This document shows, one piece after another, positions 28,306 through 37,434 of a stretch of DNA of 64,000 bases. The notes below the pieces were generated by a model, which did not search any database, was not told the origin of the DNA, and saw only the letters and a list, made by a program, of their open reading frames with translations. A program made the position numbers and the translations under genes. Position 1 is the stretch's first letter. Each line of letters starts with the position of its first letter. Source of the stretch: Candidatus Bealeia paramacronuclearis (GTDB taxonomy: Bacteria > Pseudomonadota > Alphaproteobacteria > UBA9655); NCBI RefSeq assembly GCF_035607555.1, contig NZ_JAVHWZ010000001.1, positions 677,501 to 741,500 on the forward strand, read 5' to 3'.

Positions 28306-28576
28306 ATTTGGGGGCGCGCTCAGCTCAGCTCATCTCATCTCCATCCCTCCCAATTTTGTCTCACTTCTATCTGAACTCGGACACAAATGAGTTACATCCT
28401 TAGGAAATAAGCCTTTTTAGAACTGAGGTCTGCGACAGATTAGCCACAGTTTGCAAGAAAGTGTTTTCAATTCTTAAGAAACTTCGGTTGACAGCGGTGA
28501 ATGTGTTCGTTATTGTTTTTCTTACATTGGCACATGCCATTGATGATAACATATATCCTTAACTAGGGGAATTTTC
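28249..28576. other. Intergenic region with IS ends and promoter of the small secreted gene
   Basis: 28249-28305 is the non-coding end of the IS5-like fragment; 28306-28380 matches, inverted, 29357-29436. The remainder is AT-rich, and aactagggga at 28562-28571 supplies the ribosome site for the gene at 28577. Confidence 0.55.
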
Positions 28577-28942
28577 ATGCGTTTAAATTTACTTTCTATT
28601 CTCGGTGCGTCCATGTTGGCAACTGCTGGCCTAAGCGCTGATTCTGTTAATCTTTCTGGCTCTTTTGACCTTCAAGGCGAGCAAGCAAAATGCGCACAAG
28701 GCGATCAACCTTGCTTGGATCTTGCTCAAGCAAAATTTGATTGCTGGACTAAGAATTCTTCAGGGGATAGCGATATGGCTATTTGCCTTGATCATGCACA
28801 ACGTGCTTGGGAAGCTGCAACAGGAAAGCCTTCAGATATGACCGCTTCTAACACAGGCGAAAGCCCCGTTGTGACTGAAGTTTCTAACTCTGACTATGAT
28901 CTTGCTGATCCTGCTGATCACAAAGGCGGAGTTAAAGAATAA
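28577..28942 (+). CDS. Small secreted protein, four cysteines
   Basis: 121 residues. Signal peptide of about 20 residues with a cleavage-type LSA-DS end. The mature part has four Cys arranged as C-x6-C...C-x(14 or so)-C within a likely helical region (residues about 38-75), followed by an acidic, Ser/Asp-rich tail. The Cys spacing suggests two disulfide-bonded helices. I do not recognise the family. The gene has its own promoter space and a strong terminator, and sits between two inverted copies of an IS5-like end, which suggests it was carried in as a cassette (inference). Confidence 0.75.
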   Translation: MRLNLLSILGASMLATAGLSADSVNLSGSFDLQGEQAKCAQGDQPCLDLAQAKFDCWTKNSSGDSDMAICLDHAQRAWEAATGKPSDMTASNTGESPVVTEVSNSDYDLADPADHKGGVKE

Positions 28943-28960
28943 AATTTTATGTTTTTCTGA

Positions 28961-28995
28961 AAAAAACCCTCGAGAAATTTCTCGAGGGTTTTTTT
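28961..28995 (+). terminator. Rho-independent terminator
   Basis: aaccctcgag and ctcgagggtt form a perfect 10-bp stem around aaattt and are followed by T7; it lies 18 bases after the stop of the small secreted-protein gene. The A-run on the other side would let it work in both directions. Confidence 0.92.
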
Positions 28996-29044
28996 GTGAT
29001 CGTATCGTTTAGTTTTTGTTGAGATTTGCCAGCTCAATAATATT

Positions 29045-29350
29045 GGCTGTGGTGCATAAATCAGAGATAAAGGCGAGTTTAGGTGAGGTGTGAAAAAACG
29101 ATCAAGTTGAGGGTCTGGCTTTGGGCATGCCAAGGGACGCCATGCGATTGAGGATCTGCACGACGATCTGAACTTCGACTTCTTGGCTTTGAAAATGTTT
29201 GGCTCTGAGTTTTCCTCCGGTGAGTGATTTGTAAGGGTGCATACTGTTCTCAGCCCCAGCCCAGCGACCGTAACCGGTGAGCTCTTGCCACTTGTGTTTT
29301 CCTTTGTCTTCTATACCGCTCGGCAATGAAGAAGCCTTGTTAATCAGAGG
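29045..29350 (-). repeat. Right arm of the 306-bp inverted repeat
   Basis: Reverse complement of 28000-28305, including the 74-codon transposase tail (29102-29326 on the minus strand). Outside it, 29357-29436 matches 28306-28380 inverted. Here the IS start-like piece directly precedes the IS end-like piece on the minus strand, so this copy looks like an element with an internal deletion. Confidence 0.75.
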
Positions 29351-29514
29351 AGTTGCCCGAGTTCAGATAGAAGTGAGACAAAATTGGGAGGGATGGAGAT
29401 GAGCTGAGAAAATTAAACGCCCCAAATTGCTGCGCAAATAAAGAATCTCCATTGCCACACCCAAACCAGGCCTCAAGAATAGGAAATGTAAAAAACCTAT
29501 TGATGGAGGACTGG

Positions 29515-29964
29515 ATGAGGATCCACGGATTACATAAAAATATGCATAGGCTTTATGCATACGCGCTTACACAAGACTGTTTGGACGTCTATCGCAAACG
29601 CTATGAAGGAGGTGTAAGGCTCTGGGAAAAGTTGAAAGCTGAAAACGTTTGCGATTCCACGTGCCAAGAAATTTGCGACATGTCCCGCGCAACTTATTAT
29701 CGCCACAAGAAGATCCTGAAGGACCTTAACAAAGGGAGTGTTCCCCCTTCAAAAAGGCCACGAAATCTCAACAAACCGCGCTGGGGAGAGGCAGAGCTTC
29801 AGCTTGTTTTGAGAGTGCGCCGCGAAAATCCCACCTATGGCAAAGAGAAAATCGCCATCATTCTCAAGCGAGACCATGGGCAAATCCTGAGCGAAAGCAC
29901 CGTCGGCCGTATCCTGACCTCCCTCAAAAACAAGGGGCTTGTGCAAAATCATCCTCCGCCCTGA
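29515..29964 (+). pseudogene. Truncated transposase/integrase, HTH part (IS481/IS3-like)
   Basis: About 150 codons: a leading charged helix region, an HTH (CDMSRATYYRHKKIL) and a second HTH-like region (NPTYGKEKIAIILKRDHG...LSESTVGRILTSLKNKGL), as found before the rve integrase core of IS481/IS3-type transposases. The DDE core is absent: after a short tail the sequence runs into the second IS630 copy. The start is uncertain. Confidence 0.6.
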
Positions 29965-30030
29965 GAACAAAAAGAAAAAGACAATTTTAACACTTGACAT
30001 ATTTTAAATTGGCCCAGAGTTTTTTGTATA

Positions 30031-30961
30031 TAGTACTTCTCCATTATATGGATAGACATTGGCTGAGGAGTTTATCAAGGAGTTGATGAAGGTTTTCTGG
30101 GTTTTGCTGGACGAGGGGGGCGGAGGATGGATTTGATTTTGTGCCACCAATGTTCGATAGGATTGAGGTCAGGAGAGTCAGTTGGGAGAAAGAGGAGATG
30201 GCAGCCAAATTTCTCAATCAAATCTTTCGTTTTTGGCGATTTGTGAAAGGCGGCATTGTCCATAATCAGGGTGGTATTTTTTGATAAACCCGGCAATAAA
30301 ACCTACTCAAGCCAAGCATTAAAAAGATCTGCATGACATCCACCTTGAAAGGTGAAAGGCGCCACGAACGCACCCTTCATGAGACCGCCAATGATACTGG
30401 CACGCTCTCTTTTTGGCCCGGGATCTCCGCGTAAACCTTTTGCCTGCGCGGCGCCCAGGCATGCTCTCGATAAAGGCGATTATCAATCCCAGCTTCATCA
30501 ATCCACACGATTGTTTCAGGATCTATTTTCTCAAGCTGTTTTATAAATTCGGCCCGCTTGTCTTCGTTACGTTCTTTGTAAAGCGTCGTCTTTTTTTCGT
30601 GTAATGTTTAAACGTTTAAGCCATTTACTCACGTTTTGGAATCTCAACCCCAAAGCTTCGGCGATTTGTTTGAGCGTATGATCCGGATTTTGAGCGACGT
30701 AGTCTCTGAGTTTTTGCTCATCGACTTTACGCGGATAAGAAGTGCGTTTTTTCGGTTTAATATCCCCTTGTTTATGAAGACATATCCATCGACAGATCGT
30801 GGCTTCTCCAACGTTAAAAACCTTTGCAGCCTCTCGCTTACGGCCGCCGCTCGTAATGTAGGAGATGACCTTTTCCGCAGGTCTTCCGAATATGCTTTTA
30901 CCATTCCCTCCTTATACCTAAACTTTTCCTAAAAATCTATCTATTTATAGGGGAAGGACTA
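30031..30961 (-). mobile_element. IS630-family insertion sequence, copy 2 (decayed)
   Basis: 931 bases with the same inverted ends and TA borders as copy 1 (23553-24484). The transposase frames are broken: one extra G in the run near 30114-30119, a missing T near 30408-30414, and an altered segment near 30865-30885. It is therefore a relic and probably immobile unless complemented by copy 1. Confidence 0.85.
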
Positions 30962-30963
30962 TA

Positions 30964-31442
30964 TCTGTTTTTGACGGTTTCATATTGCAAGCTTTCGATC
31001 CGTTGATCCTCATTTCTTGCAATTATACTATCAAATTTTCAGCATAAAATTAATTTGATTCAACGTGTTAGGCAATATTTTAGGGGCGACAAATTAACCG
31101 GCGGAAACGTTCACAATGTCACCTGTTGCGGGCGGATTTTTGAAGATATCATCGGCTGTTACGTGCTGGGAGATGCGGGTTACGATTCAGATCGATATCG
31201 CCGAGACCTCATGTCGAACAACAATATCGCCGTGATTCCGGGACGAAAAAATCGCAAAATTCCAATTAATTACGAGAAAAAGATCTGCAAGCTTCGCAGC
31301 CGCATCGAGATGTTTTTTGGAAAAATCAAAGAAAACAGAAGGCTTGGCATGAGATATGACAAACTGGATACCTCTTTCCTCGGCTTCATTGCCCTGGCCT
31401 CACTTAACATCGTTCTTAAATCAATAATTAGCTAACAGTGTC
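30964..31442 (+). pseudogene. IS5-family (IS427-like) transposase remnant, copy 2
   Basis: Same 5'-truncated remnant as copy 1. The frame is open for 126 codons (31055-31435) because the T run is one base shorter here, so the segment leading into GDAGYDSDRYRRDL is read continuously. It still lacks the N-terminal half of a transposase. Confidence 0.8.
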
Positions 31443-31523
31443 TAGCCAATTTGGCAATTCTTGTGCACTCATGTGCGGAGGGGAACTGAAGAAAAACGAA
31501 GCGCCAAAAAATCATTAAAACTC

Positions 31524-32549
31524 TCAAAGACTCAATACCTTTTTCATCAAAGTCGGCAGTGCGTAATCTTTGAGATTTTCAAAATCTACCCATTCTCCCT
31601 GATTGAGGTGGCGGGTTGCGCCCTCCCAAACTTTGAGGTTGAGATGAAAATGGGTGAAGGTGTGATTCACCTCTCCCCGCAAATTTAGGTGTTCTGGCAA
31701 TGAAATATCCTGAAGCAACCGTTTTGGTAAAGTGAGGTCCCAGTCCGTTGTGGGCACTTCATAAAGCCCGGAAAGAATTCCCTTTCCTGCACGCTTTCGA
31801 ATAAGAATTTGGTGATTGGAATTTTTTAATAAAAACGCATGGCCAAATTTTTGAGGAAGCGCTTTTTTGAGGACTTTTTTGGGAAAATCTTCCGGCACAG
31901 CATTCAAATAGGCTTTGCAATTTTTCATTAAAGGACAATGTAAACACATTGGACTTTTGGGACGACACATGAGAGCCCCCAATTCCATGAGGGCTTGTGT
32001 AAAGTCTCCAAAGCGAGATTGCGGAATGACTTGCCACAAAAAGGCTTCGGCGTCTTGATCGAGCTGGGGACGCAGGCTTTCCAAAGTCAAATACCGTGAA
32101 ATGACGCGCATCACATTGCCGTCCAAAGCAATGGCCGGCTTTTCAAAAGCAATTGAGGTAATGGCAGCGCTTGTATAAGGACCAATTCCGGGGAGTTTTA
32201 AAAGTGCGTTCCGATCTTCTGGGAATCTGCCCCCAAACTCACCTACAATCATTTGCGCACATTTATGGAGGTTTTTTGCGCGCGTATAATACCCAAGGCC
32301 TTGCCAAGCATGCAAAACCTCATCGAGATTCGCACGTCCCAAATCTTCAATGGTGGGCCATCTTTGAATAAAATTCAAAAAATAAGGGATCACGGATTTA
32401 ACGGTCGTTTGTTGCAGCATGATTTCTGAAAGCCAAACATGGTAAGGGTTGGCGTGCCCACCCGCCTTGCGCCAAGGTAAATCGCGCTTGATTCCATCAA
32501 ACCATTGGAAAAGGTCTTGTGAAAAGGAGTCGGAGTTGAGTACCATCAT
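31524..32549 (-). CDS. mutY: A/G-specific adenine glycosylase
   Basis: Removes adenine mispaired with 8-oxoguanine. 341 residues. The N-terminal catalytic domain contains LQQTTV (with the catalytic Glu), the helix-hairpin-helix LPGIGPYTSAAI and LDGNVMRV with the catalytic Asp. A [4Fe-4S] cluster motif C-x6-C-x2-C-x5-C follows near residues 192-208. The C-terminal NUDIX-like domain recognises 8-oxoG. The gene starts three bases from a divergent DUF721 gene, so the two promoters must lie within each other's coding sequence. Confidence 0.96.
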   Translation of the reverse strand: MMVLNSDSFSQDLFQWFDGIKRDLPWRKAGGHANPYHVWLSEIMLQQTTVKSVIPYFLNFIQRWPTIEDLGRANLDEVLHAWQGLGYYTRAKNLHKCAQMIVGEFGGRFPEDRNALLKLPGIGPYTSAAITSIAFEKPAIALDGNVMRVISRYLTLESLRPQLDQDAEAFLWQVIPQSRFGDFTQALMELGALMCRPKSPMCLHCPLMKNCKAYLNAVPEDFPKKVLKKALPQKFGHAFLLKNSNHQILIRKRAGKGILSGLYEVPTTDWDLTLPKRLLQDISLPEHLNLRGEVNHTFTHFHLNLKVWEGATRHLNQGEWVDFENLKDYALPTLMKKVLSL

Positions 32550-32552
32550 TTT

Positions 32553-33032
32553 ATGAAAAAATCTTTACGTTCCATTGGAAATATCTCATCTAAGATAACA
32601 GCTCCTCTTCTTGGAAAACAAGGGCATGTTTTGGGGGCTATTTTGGCAGATTGGGGAAAAATTGTGGGCGAGAAAATTCTCTCACTCGCCGTTCCTCAAA
32701 AAATTGTCTTCCGGAATGACAAGCGCGTAGACGGCACTTTGCATCTTTTGATCTCCTCAGGGGCGGGCCCCCTTATCCAGCAGATCAGCCCCATGGTTAT
32801 CGAACGCATTAATACGTATTTTGGATATGGTGCCGTGTCTATGCTCAGAATTCATCAAGGTTTCATTCCTGCCCAAAAAAAAGAGGAAACTGACATAGTC
32901 GAACTGAGCTCCCAAGATCTTCAATTTATCGGAGAGACAACGGAACATATTCAAGAAGAAGCACTGCGTGAAGCTCTCGAGAATTTTGGAAAATCTCTTA
33001 TTCAAAGTCAGAAGCAGAAAAACAAATCATAA
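32553..33032 (+). CDS. DUF721 (DciA-like) protein
   Basis: 159 residues. The core around residues 15-105 includes LADWGKIVGEKI and a segment ending in YFGYGAVSMLRI, as in the DUF721 family whose member DciA helps load the replicative helicase in bacteria lacking DnaC. The alphaproteobacterial version commonly stands divergent from mutY, as here. The C-terminal 50 residues are acidic and polar. Function by family only. Confidence 0.8.
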   Translation: MKKSLRSIGNISSKITAPLLGKQGHVLGAILADWGKIVGEKILSLAVPQKIVFRNDKRVDGTLHLLISSGAGPLIQQISPMVIERINTYFGYGAVSMLRIHQGFIPAQKKEETDIVELSSQDLQFIGETTEHIQEEALREALENFGKSLIQSQKQKNKS

Positions 33033-33848
33033 TGAATGCGACATCAAACCATTAAATGCTGGCGCTGACTTGCCTGCGATCTTTTTATAAGCCAAAATTG
33101 TGGCCGTCATTACGATGGCTTCTCCGTAAGCCATTATAAAAACCATAGCAAGGGAAGGCGCAATGATGAAAAATTCATTGATCTCTGTAAAGGCAATGAG
33201 TCCTACGGCCATGAAAAACAGACCTATAGGTATGGTAAAAATGAGCTTGAGGAGGATATACAGCCCCGTCAATCGCATAACATTATTTTTGGAATCGTGA
33301 AAACTGGAGCGAATGGGTTTTTCATGACCGATAACCACAAAAGGAATGACAAAAAACAATCTTACACAAAGGTACAATGTGGCAATCACTGCAAGGCCAC
33401 CTAAAACCCTGGCTAAACCTAAGAGGTCAGTTTCGGATGCAAAAACAAAGGCCATCGCCCCTGCGCCTACAACAGGAAGGAGCATAAAAATGATTACGAT
33501 ATAATAGCCCAAAACACGTCTTGCGATCGAAAGAAATCCCCACTGAAACCATTTCTCCCCACCTTCTTGATACATTGCGTATCGAAATCCATTAACCGCA
33601 AAGAGAATTGTCGCCAATATATCTCCTACGCGCCCAATGACAGTGGTGATGATTTCAAGAAGGGTTGGTTCCTCTTCTGTGAGTCCGTCTGAAACATTTC
33701 CAAAATTTTCCCCAACAAATCCCAAAAGAGCAGTGATAATCATGATAAGCACAGGAAGGGAAAGGACTTTCATCCATGCTTTGAGGTCGTGATTGACAAG
33801 GGAAAAGGCTTCTTTTGCCGTTTGCCAGACTTTAAATTGGGAATCCAT
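33027..33848 (-). CDS. Multi-pass membrane protein, unknown function
   Basis: 273 residues, about six membrane helices (for example VLIMIITALLGFV, YYIVIIFMLLPVVGAGAMAFVFA and LAMVFIMAYGEAIVMTATILAY). No transporter signature seen; the arrangement resembles glycerophosphodiester phosphodiesterase-type membrane domains, but this is weak. Its 3' end overlaps the DUF721 gene tail by six bases (convergent). Confidence 0.7.
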   Translation of the reverse strand: MDSQFKVWQTAKEAFSLVNHDLKAWMKVLSLPVLIMIITALLGFVGENFGNVSDGLTEEEPTLLEIITTVIGRVGDILATILFAVNGFRYAMYQEGGEKWFQWGFLSIARRVLGYYIVIIFMLLPVVGAGAMAFVFASETDLLGLARVLGGLAVIATLYLCVRLFFVIPFVVIGHEKPIRSSFHDSKNNVMRLTGLYILLKLIFTIPIGLFFMAVGLIAFTEINEFFIIAPSLAMVFIMAYGEAIVMTATILAYKKIAGKSAPAFNGLMSHSL

Positions 33849-33924
33849 TTTTGCACATTCTTAATTTAAGATTTTGAATTGAGTCGATCCAATATCTTAG
33901 ATCGGGCTTCCCCGCAATCTATTT

Positions 33925-34205
33925 TATGAAAAATAGAGGCACTGAAAAAGTTTATTTTGATTTCCCCTCTTGTCTTGGTCCAAACGATTTCCGCCTACAT
34001 TTTTTTTTTTGATCGCCACTGGGAATATACCACCAAGGTTTTGGCGCGTGACATTGCAGGGGACGTCTCACTTTTGGCTGATCTTTATGAGAAAAACCCA
34101 AAAAGCTTTGAATTCATCAAAGGCATTGCGGGATCTCAGCTGGGATTTTCCATGAAATTACTTCCTTTCTTCAGGGATTTTAACATACCTTTAAAAATTA
34201 GCTAA
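33925..34205 (+). pseudogene. Truncated sensor histidine kinase N terminus (EnvZ-like)
   Basis: The readable part (33957-34205, 82 codons) contains LVLVQTISAYIFFFDRHWEYTTKVLARDIAGDVSLLADL in pieces, which matches the membrane helix and start of the periplasmic region of alphaproteobacterial EnvZ-like kinases. HAMP, DHp and ATPase domains are missing. The frame stops at TTAGCTAACAGT, the end of the IS5-type remnants seen at 24966 and 31442, so an IS insertion and deletion probably removed the rest. The ATG at 33925 is in another frame. Confidence 0.65.
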
Positions 34206-34274
34206 CAGTTTGTATCTATTTAAGAAAATGGATTAAGATGATGTCTTGACGTAGAAATAGCATTGCGCTTTTAT

Positions 34275-34769
34275 ATGGCCATAATGGAAAATGTTCACCG
34301 CATTATGATTTTTGGGCCGCCTGGAGCGGGTAAGACAACTCTGGCTTTAAAGTTGTCGCAAGATTTGGGCTTGCCGCTTTATCACCTTGACAAATACTTC
34401 TTCGTGGATCATTGGCAAAAGCGCAACACTTTTGAGTTCCGTCAAATCCAAGAAGAGATTGTCTTACAAGAGAGCTGGATTATTGATGGCAACGCCACAG
34501 GCTCTCTTGAGATGCGTTATGTGCGGGCTGATATGGCGATTTATTATGCCCCCTGCCGATTAAGGTGCCTTTGGGGCATTTTCAAACGCACATTTTGGGA
34601 TAAGCGGGATCATATCGATGATCGGGCTCCCTATTGCCCCGAGCGACTTACTTGGGGGCTCATTGAATACATGTGGGGATTTGATCGCCGGGTGACGCCA
34701 ATTCTTCAGCGTTTGCAAATACAATATCCCTATGTGCGCTTTGTGAAAACGCAGAATGGGAAATTCTAA
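34275..34769 (+). CDS. P-loop NTPase, topology-modulation/adenylate-kinase-like
   Basis: About 164 residues. Walker A is GPPGAGKTT; LYHLDKYFF and WIIDGNATG, followed by MRYVRADMAIYYAP, are the pattern of the 'DNA topology modulation protein FlaR' group of small kinase-like ATPases. Real substrate unknown. Start uncertain: ATG at 34275 or 34284, the open frame begins with TTG at 34263. No co-directional neighbour closely follows. Confidence 0.75.
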   Translation: MAIMENVHRIMIFGPPGAGKTTLALKLSQDLGLPLYHLDKYFFVDHWQKRNTFEFRQIQEEIVLQESWIIDGNATGSLEMRYVRADMAIYYAPCRLRCLWGIFKRTFWDKRDHIDDRAPYCPERLTWGLIEYMWGFDRRVTPILQRLQIQYPYVRFVKTQNGKF

Positions 34770-34804
34770 ACGATGTTTAAAACTAGAATTCAAACTTGTT
34801 GTAA

Positions 34805-35158
34805 CTATTCTTCAGTAGAATCCGATTTTTTCACTCGTTTTTCAATAAATTGAAGGGCCTTTTGAAAATCGGCTTCCAGATCCGCGAATTTGAGTTTGAG
34901 AATAGCGGGTCTGGCCACAATGACATAATACGTTTCAGAAAGGGGTTGAGATCTTAAATATCTTTGGACAAGGACACGAATGCGACGTTTGGCGAAATTA
35001 CGGTCAACGGCTCCCCCCACTTTTTTGGAGGCTGTTAATCCAAAACGAGAAGGGCTTCCGCGATGGGGGAGGGCTTGGAGAATGAATCCGGGGGCAATGT
35101 ATTTAAACGAAGACGCTGAAACCTTCAAGAAATCCCGTCGTTGCTTCAGCGTCTGCAA
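34805..35158 (-). CDS. rnpA: Ribonuclease P protein component
   Basis: 117 residues. The conserved segment FGLTASKKVGGAVDRNFAKRRIR carries the RNR-like RNA-binding signature. It is 9 bases after rpmH, the standard order. The YidC/YidD genes that usually follow rnpA are not here; a plus-strand ATPase gene is next, so the locus has been rearranged. Confidence 0.95.
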   Translation of the reverse strand: MQTLKQRRDFLKVSASSFKYIAPGFILQALPHRGSPSRFGLTASKKVGGAVDRNFAKRRIRVLVQRYLRSQPLSETYYVIVARPAILKLKFADLEADFQKALQFIEKRVKKSDSTEE

Positions 35159-35167
35159 AACGATTAT

Positions 35168-35302
35168 CTAGGCAGAAAGGCGTAAGCGGCCTTTTGCACG
35201 ACGACGTGAGATGACTTTTCGTCCCCCCACTGTGGCCATACGGGCACGGAAGCCATGACGACGTTTACGAACGAGAACGCTAGGTTGATATGTTCTTTTC
35301 AT
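35168..35302 (-). CDS. rpmH: 50S ribosomal protein L34
   Basis: 44 residues starting [19 protein letters not shown] and ending in [12 protein letters not shown], the complete L34 sequence pattern. Translated from the minus strand by hand; too short for standard length cut-offs. It precedes rnpA, with which it is normally co-transcribed. Confidence 0.98.
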   Translation of the reverse strand: MKRTYQPSVLVRKRRHGFRARMATVGGRKVISRRRAKGRLRLSA

Positions 35303-35443
35303 GGTTTTTAAAACTCCAATTTATGATCTATTAGTGACTTGTATACGGTTTCGTGCACCAAAATGTCAAATCTAAAAAAGAAAATATTGAGAATTTGTTG
35401 GAAAATATGTAGATTCGCTGAAAGTTTATTAGGGGACCCTACC

Positions 35444-36643
35444 ATGCTTCGCGAATTTGGACTGATTATCAAACTATTGGCTTGCATTCTTTTTATCACC
35501 TTTTTTGGGGAGTATATTCCCACGCCCCTCGAGCGGACGTTTTTCACGATCAGTCTGATCATCAAAGAACTATTGGTGTTCTCACTTCCCTTCATTATTT
35601 TTGTTTTTGTGACCTCGTGCTTACTTTCTTTTGGACAACGGGGGCCGCTTTTAATTTTCTCAATTTTTGGCGTTTTGACGGTGTCCAATTTTGTGGGGCT
35701 TCTTTTTGGATACAGCATTGGGAATTTTTTCTTAGGCGATTTTGCACAAACGGTTTCGCTTTTTAATGATGCCTCTGAAAGCGCTTTAAAACCTTGGTTT
35801 GCCTTTGCGTTGCCAAAGCTAATTCCCACAGACTATGCTCTTTTGGCGGGACTTGTGTTTGGCATTGTCGGCACTTTTACGGCTAGTTATCGATTGGTCA
35901 ATATTTTCGTAAAATTAAAAGGCGCAATTAATTTTGGATTTAGTAAAATTTTCATCCCTCTTTTGCCCATTTATATCTCAGGATTTTTGATTGATATGGC
36001 CTATCAAGGATCATTGATCAACCTCTTTAAAGATTATGGGGCCGTTTTGATTCTGGTAGTTGTGGCACAAGTCTTAGTAATTTTAGCGCTTTTTCTTTTT
36101 TCGGCCCAAGGAAATCCAAAGCGTTTTATGGAATTCCTTAAAAATGCACTTCCCTCCGGATTGGTGGGATTTTCAACCATGTCGAGTGCGGCCACCATGC
36201 CTGTGACCATGAAGGGTGCTGATAAAAATACAGACAACTCAGGATTTGCCCATATCTTCATTCCGCTTTCTGCCAATATACACCAAATAGGGGATTGTTT
36301 GGCTATTCCTATTTTTATGGTGGCAATCCAAGGTATCTTTGGGCTTCCTCCCCTTTCCATGGAAACGCTCCTTTTTTTCACCGTTCTTTATGCGTTAACA
36401 AAATTTGGAAATGCCGGAGTCCCTGGTGGAAGCGTCATCGTTCTGATGCCAATTTTCCAGCAGCATCTGGGATATGATGCTCAAATGAGCGGCCTTATGA
36501 CCATGCTTTATGTTTTAATGGATCCTGCCATCACTGCCACAAACGTAATGTCTAATGGGGCTTATACAATCTTTCTCAATGGAATTTACTGTAAGTGGTT
36601 TCACGGAAAATCTGATATGACTGCGGCATTGGCCTCGAAATAA
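35444..36643 (+). CDS. Dicarboxylate/amino acid:cation symporter (SDF family)
   Basis: 399 residues from the ATG at 35444, preceded by aggggac; an upstream TTG would add 35 residues without family likeness. About eight membrane helices. The serine-rich hairpin region reads GFSTMSSAATMPVTMK, and later PLSANIHQIGDCLAIP and GNAGVPGGSV match the substrate and cation sites of glutamate/dicarboxylate transporters. In intracellular bacteria such carriers import host dicarboxylates or amino acids. Divergent from rpmH. Confidence 0.88.
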   Translation: MLREFGLIIKLLACILFITFFGEYIPTPLERTFFTISLIIKELLVFSLPFIIFVFVTSCLLSFGQRGPLLIFSIFGVLTVSNFVGLLFGYSIGNFFLGDFAQTVSLFNDASESALKPWFAFALPKLIPTDYALLAGLVFGIVGTFTASYRLVNIFVKLKGAINFGFSKIFIPLLPIYISGFLIDMAYQGSLINLFKDYGAVLILVVVAQVLVILALFLFSAQGNPKRFMEFLKNALPSGLVGFSTMSSAATMPVTMKGADKNTDNSGFAHIFIPLSANIHQIGDCLAIPIFMVAIQGIFGLPPLSMETLLFFTVLYALTKFGNAGVPGGSVIVLMPIFQQHLGYDAQMSGLMTMLYVLMDPAITATNVMSNGAYTIFLNGIYCKWFHGKSDMTAALASK

Positions 36644-36652
36644 TCATTTGCG

Positions 36653-36952
36653 TTATTTTCGTCGGAACTGCTCCATTTTTTCCTTCATGGTTTTTTGAAA
36701 GAGGAACTTTTGGCGAGCACACCGAATTAAAAAGGCGCTCTTTTTTTCGCCTGGAAAAGCGTCCCATCGGAAACTAACTTTATTCAACCGTTTTAAAGGG
36801 AAATTCAAAAGGCGTTCTTGAATTGTTTTTCTTTTATAAAGCTGTGTGCGAGCGCAAATTTCTTCGTGATTTGAAGGTGTTGCATCGCAACATAGGGTTG
36901 CCGATATTGTATAAAGTATAATCAAAAACACTCGAAAATTCATTCGACTCAC
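36653..36952 (-). CDS. Small secreted protein, unknown
   Basis: 99 residues with a signal peptide (NFRVFLIILYTISATLCC-like core; a lipobox is not convincing). The mature part is basic, with four or so Cys in total. Third in a row of exported-protein genes on the minus strand (after 39150-37435 and 37342-36977), 24 bases after the second. Unknown function. Confidence 0.65.
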   Translation of the reverse strand: MSRMNFRVFLIILYTISATLCCDATPSNHEEICARTQLYKRKTIQERLLNFPLKRLNKVSFRWDAFPGEKKSAFLIRCARQKFLFQKTMKEKMEQFRRK

Positions 36953-36976
36953 CTTCTTTTCATAAATTTTAAGCTT

Positions 36977-37342
36977 TTATGCATGCTCGTTATAATAACT
37001 TTCAAAATTTATGACCCGCTTTTCTTTTTCATAAAGTTCGAGATAAGCTTCCAGTAACTCCGCAGAGACCAGTGTGCTTTTAAGGTCCATTTCAAAATAT
37101 TTAATAACGAGACACAATACATCTCTCAAGATAATTTCTGCATTTGCATCTTTAACCTTATAATATTTTACGAGTTGTGCCGTAGATGTATGCTTGAAAA
37201 AATCATTGTCTCGTATTTTCTTAATTACGGGATATTTTGTTTCCCATCCTTTGAGAGTCGCTTCAAACTCGGCGCGTCCAACGGCTTGTGCTTTGGTGGA
37301 AAATGCTAAGAGTAAAATGAAAAACATAAAATTTCTTCTCAT
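36977..37342 (-). CDS. Small secreted helical protein, unknown
   Basis: 121 residues. Signal peptide MRRNFMFFILLLAFSTKAQA with a clear AQA cleavage site. The mature 100 residues are charged and look all-helical. I recognise no family. It is 92 bases after the HAD-like gene and 24 before the next small secreted gene. Confidence 0.7.
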   Translation of the reverse strand: MRRNFMFFILLLAFSTKAQAVGRAEFEATLKGWETKYPVIKKIRDNDFFKHTSTAQLVKYYKVKDANAEIILRDVLCLVIKYFEMDLKSTLVSAELLEAYLELYEKEKRVINFESYYNEHA

Positions 37343-37434
37343 AATACAAACCCTTGGTTGTCATATCCGTTTGTTAATTTAAAAATAATTTTGACGCTTC
37401 CCACGTTTGAGAGGATAACACTTTAAACGTGTTA

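Larger units (their letters stand above)
30029..31444. repeat. 1.4-kb block of IS630 plus IS5 remnant, copy 2
   Basis: Second member of the duplicated block described at 23551-24968, same orientation, 6.5 kb away. Differences are scattered single-base changes and small indels. Confidence 0.85.
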
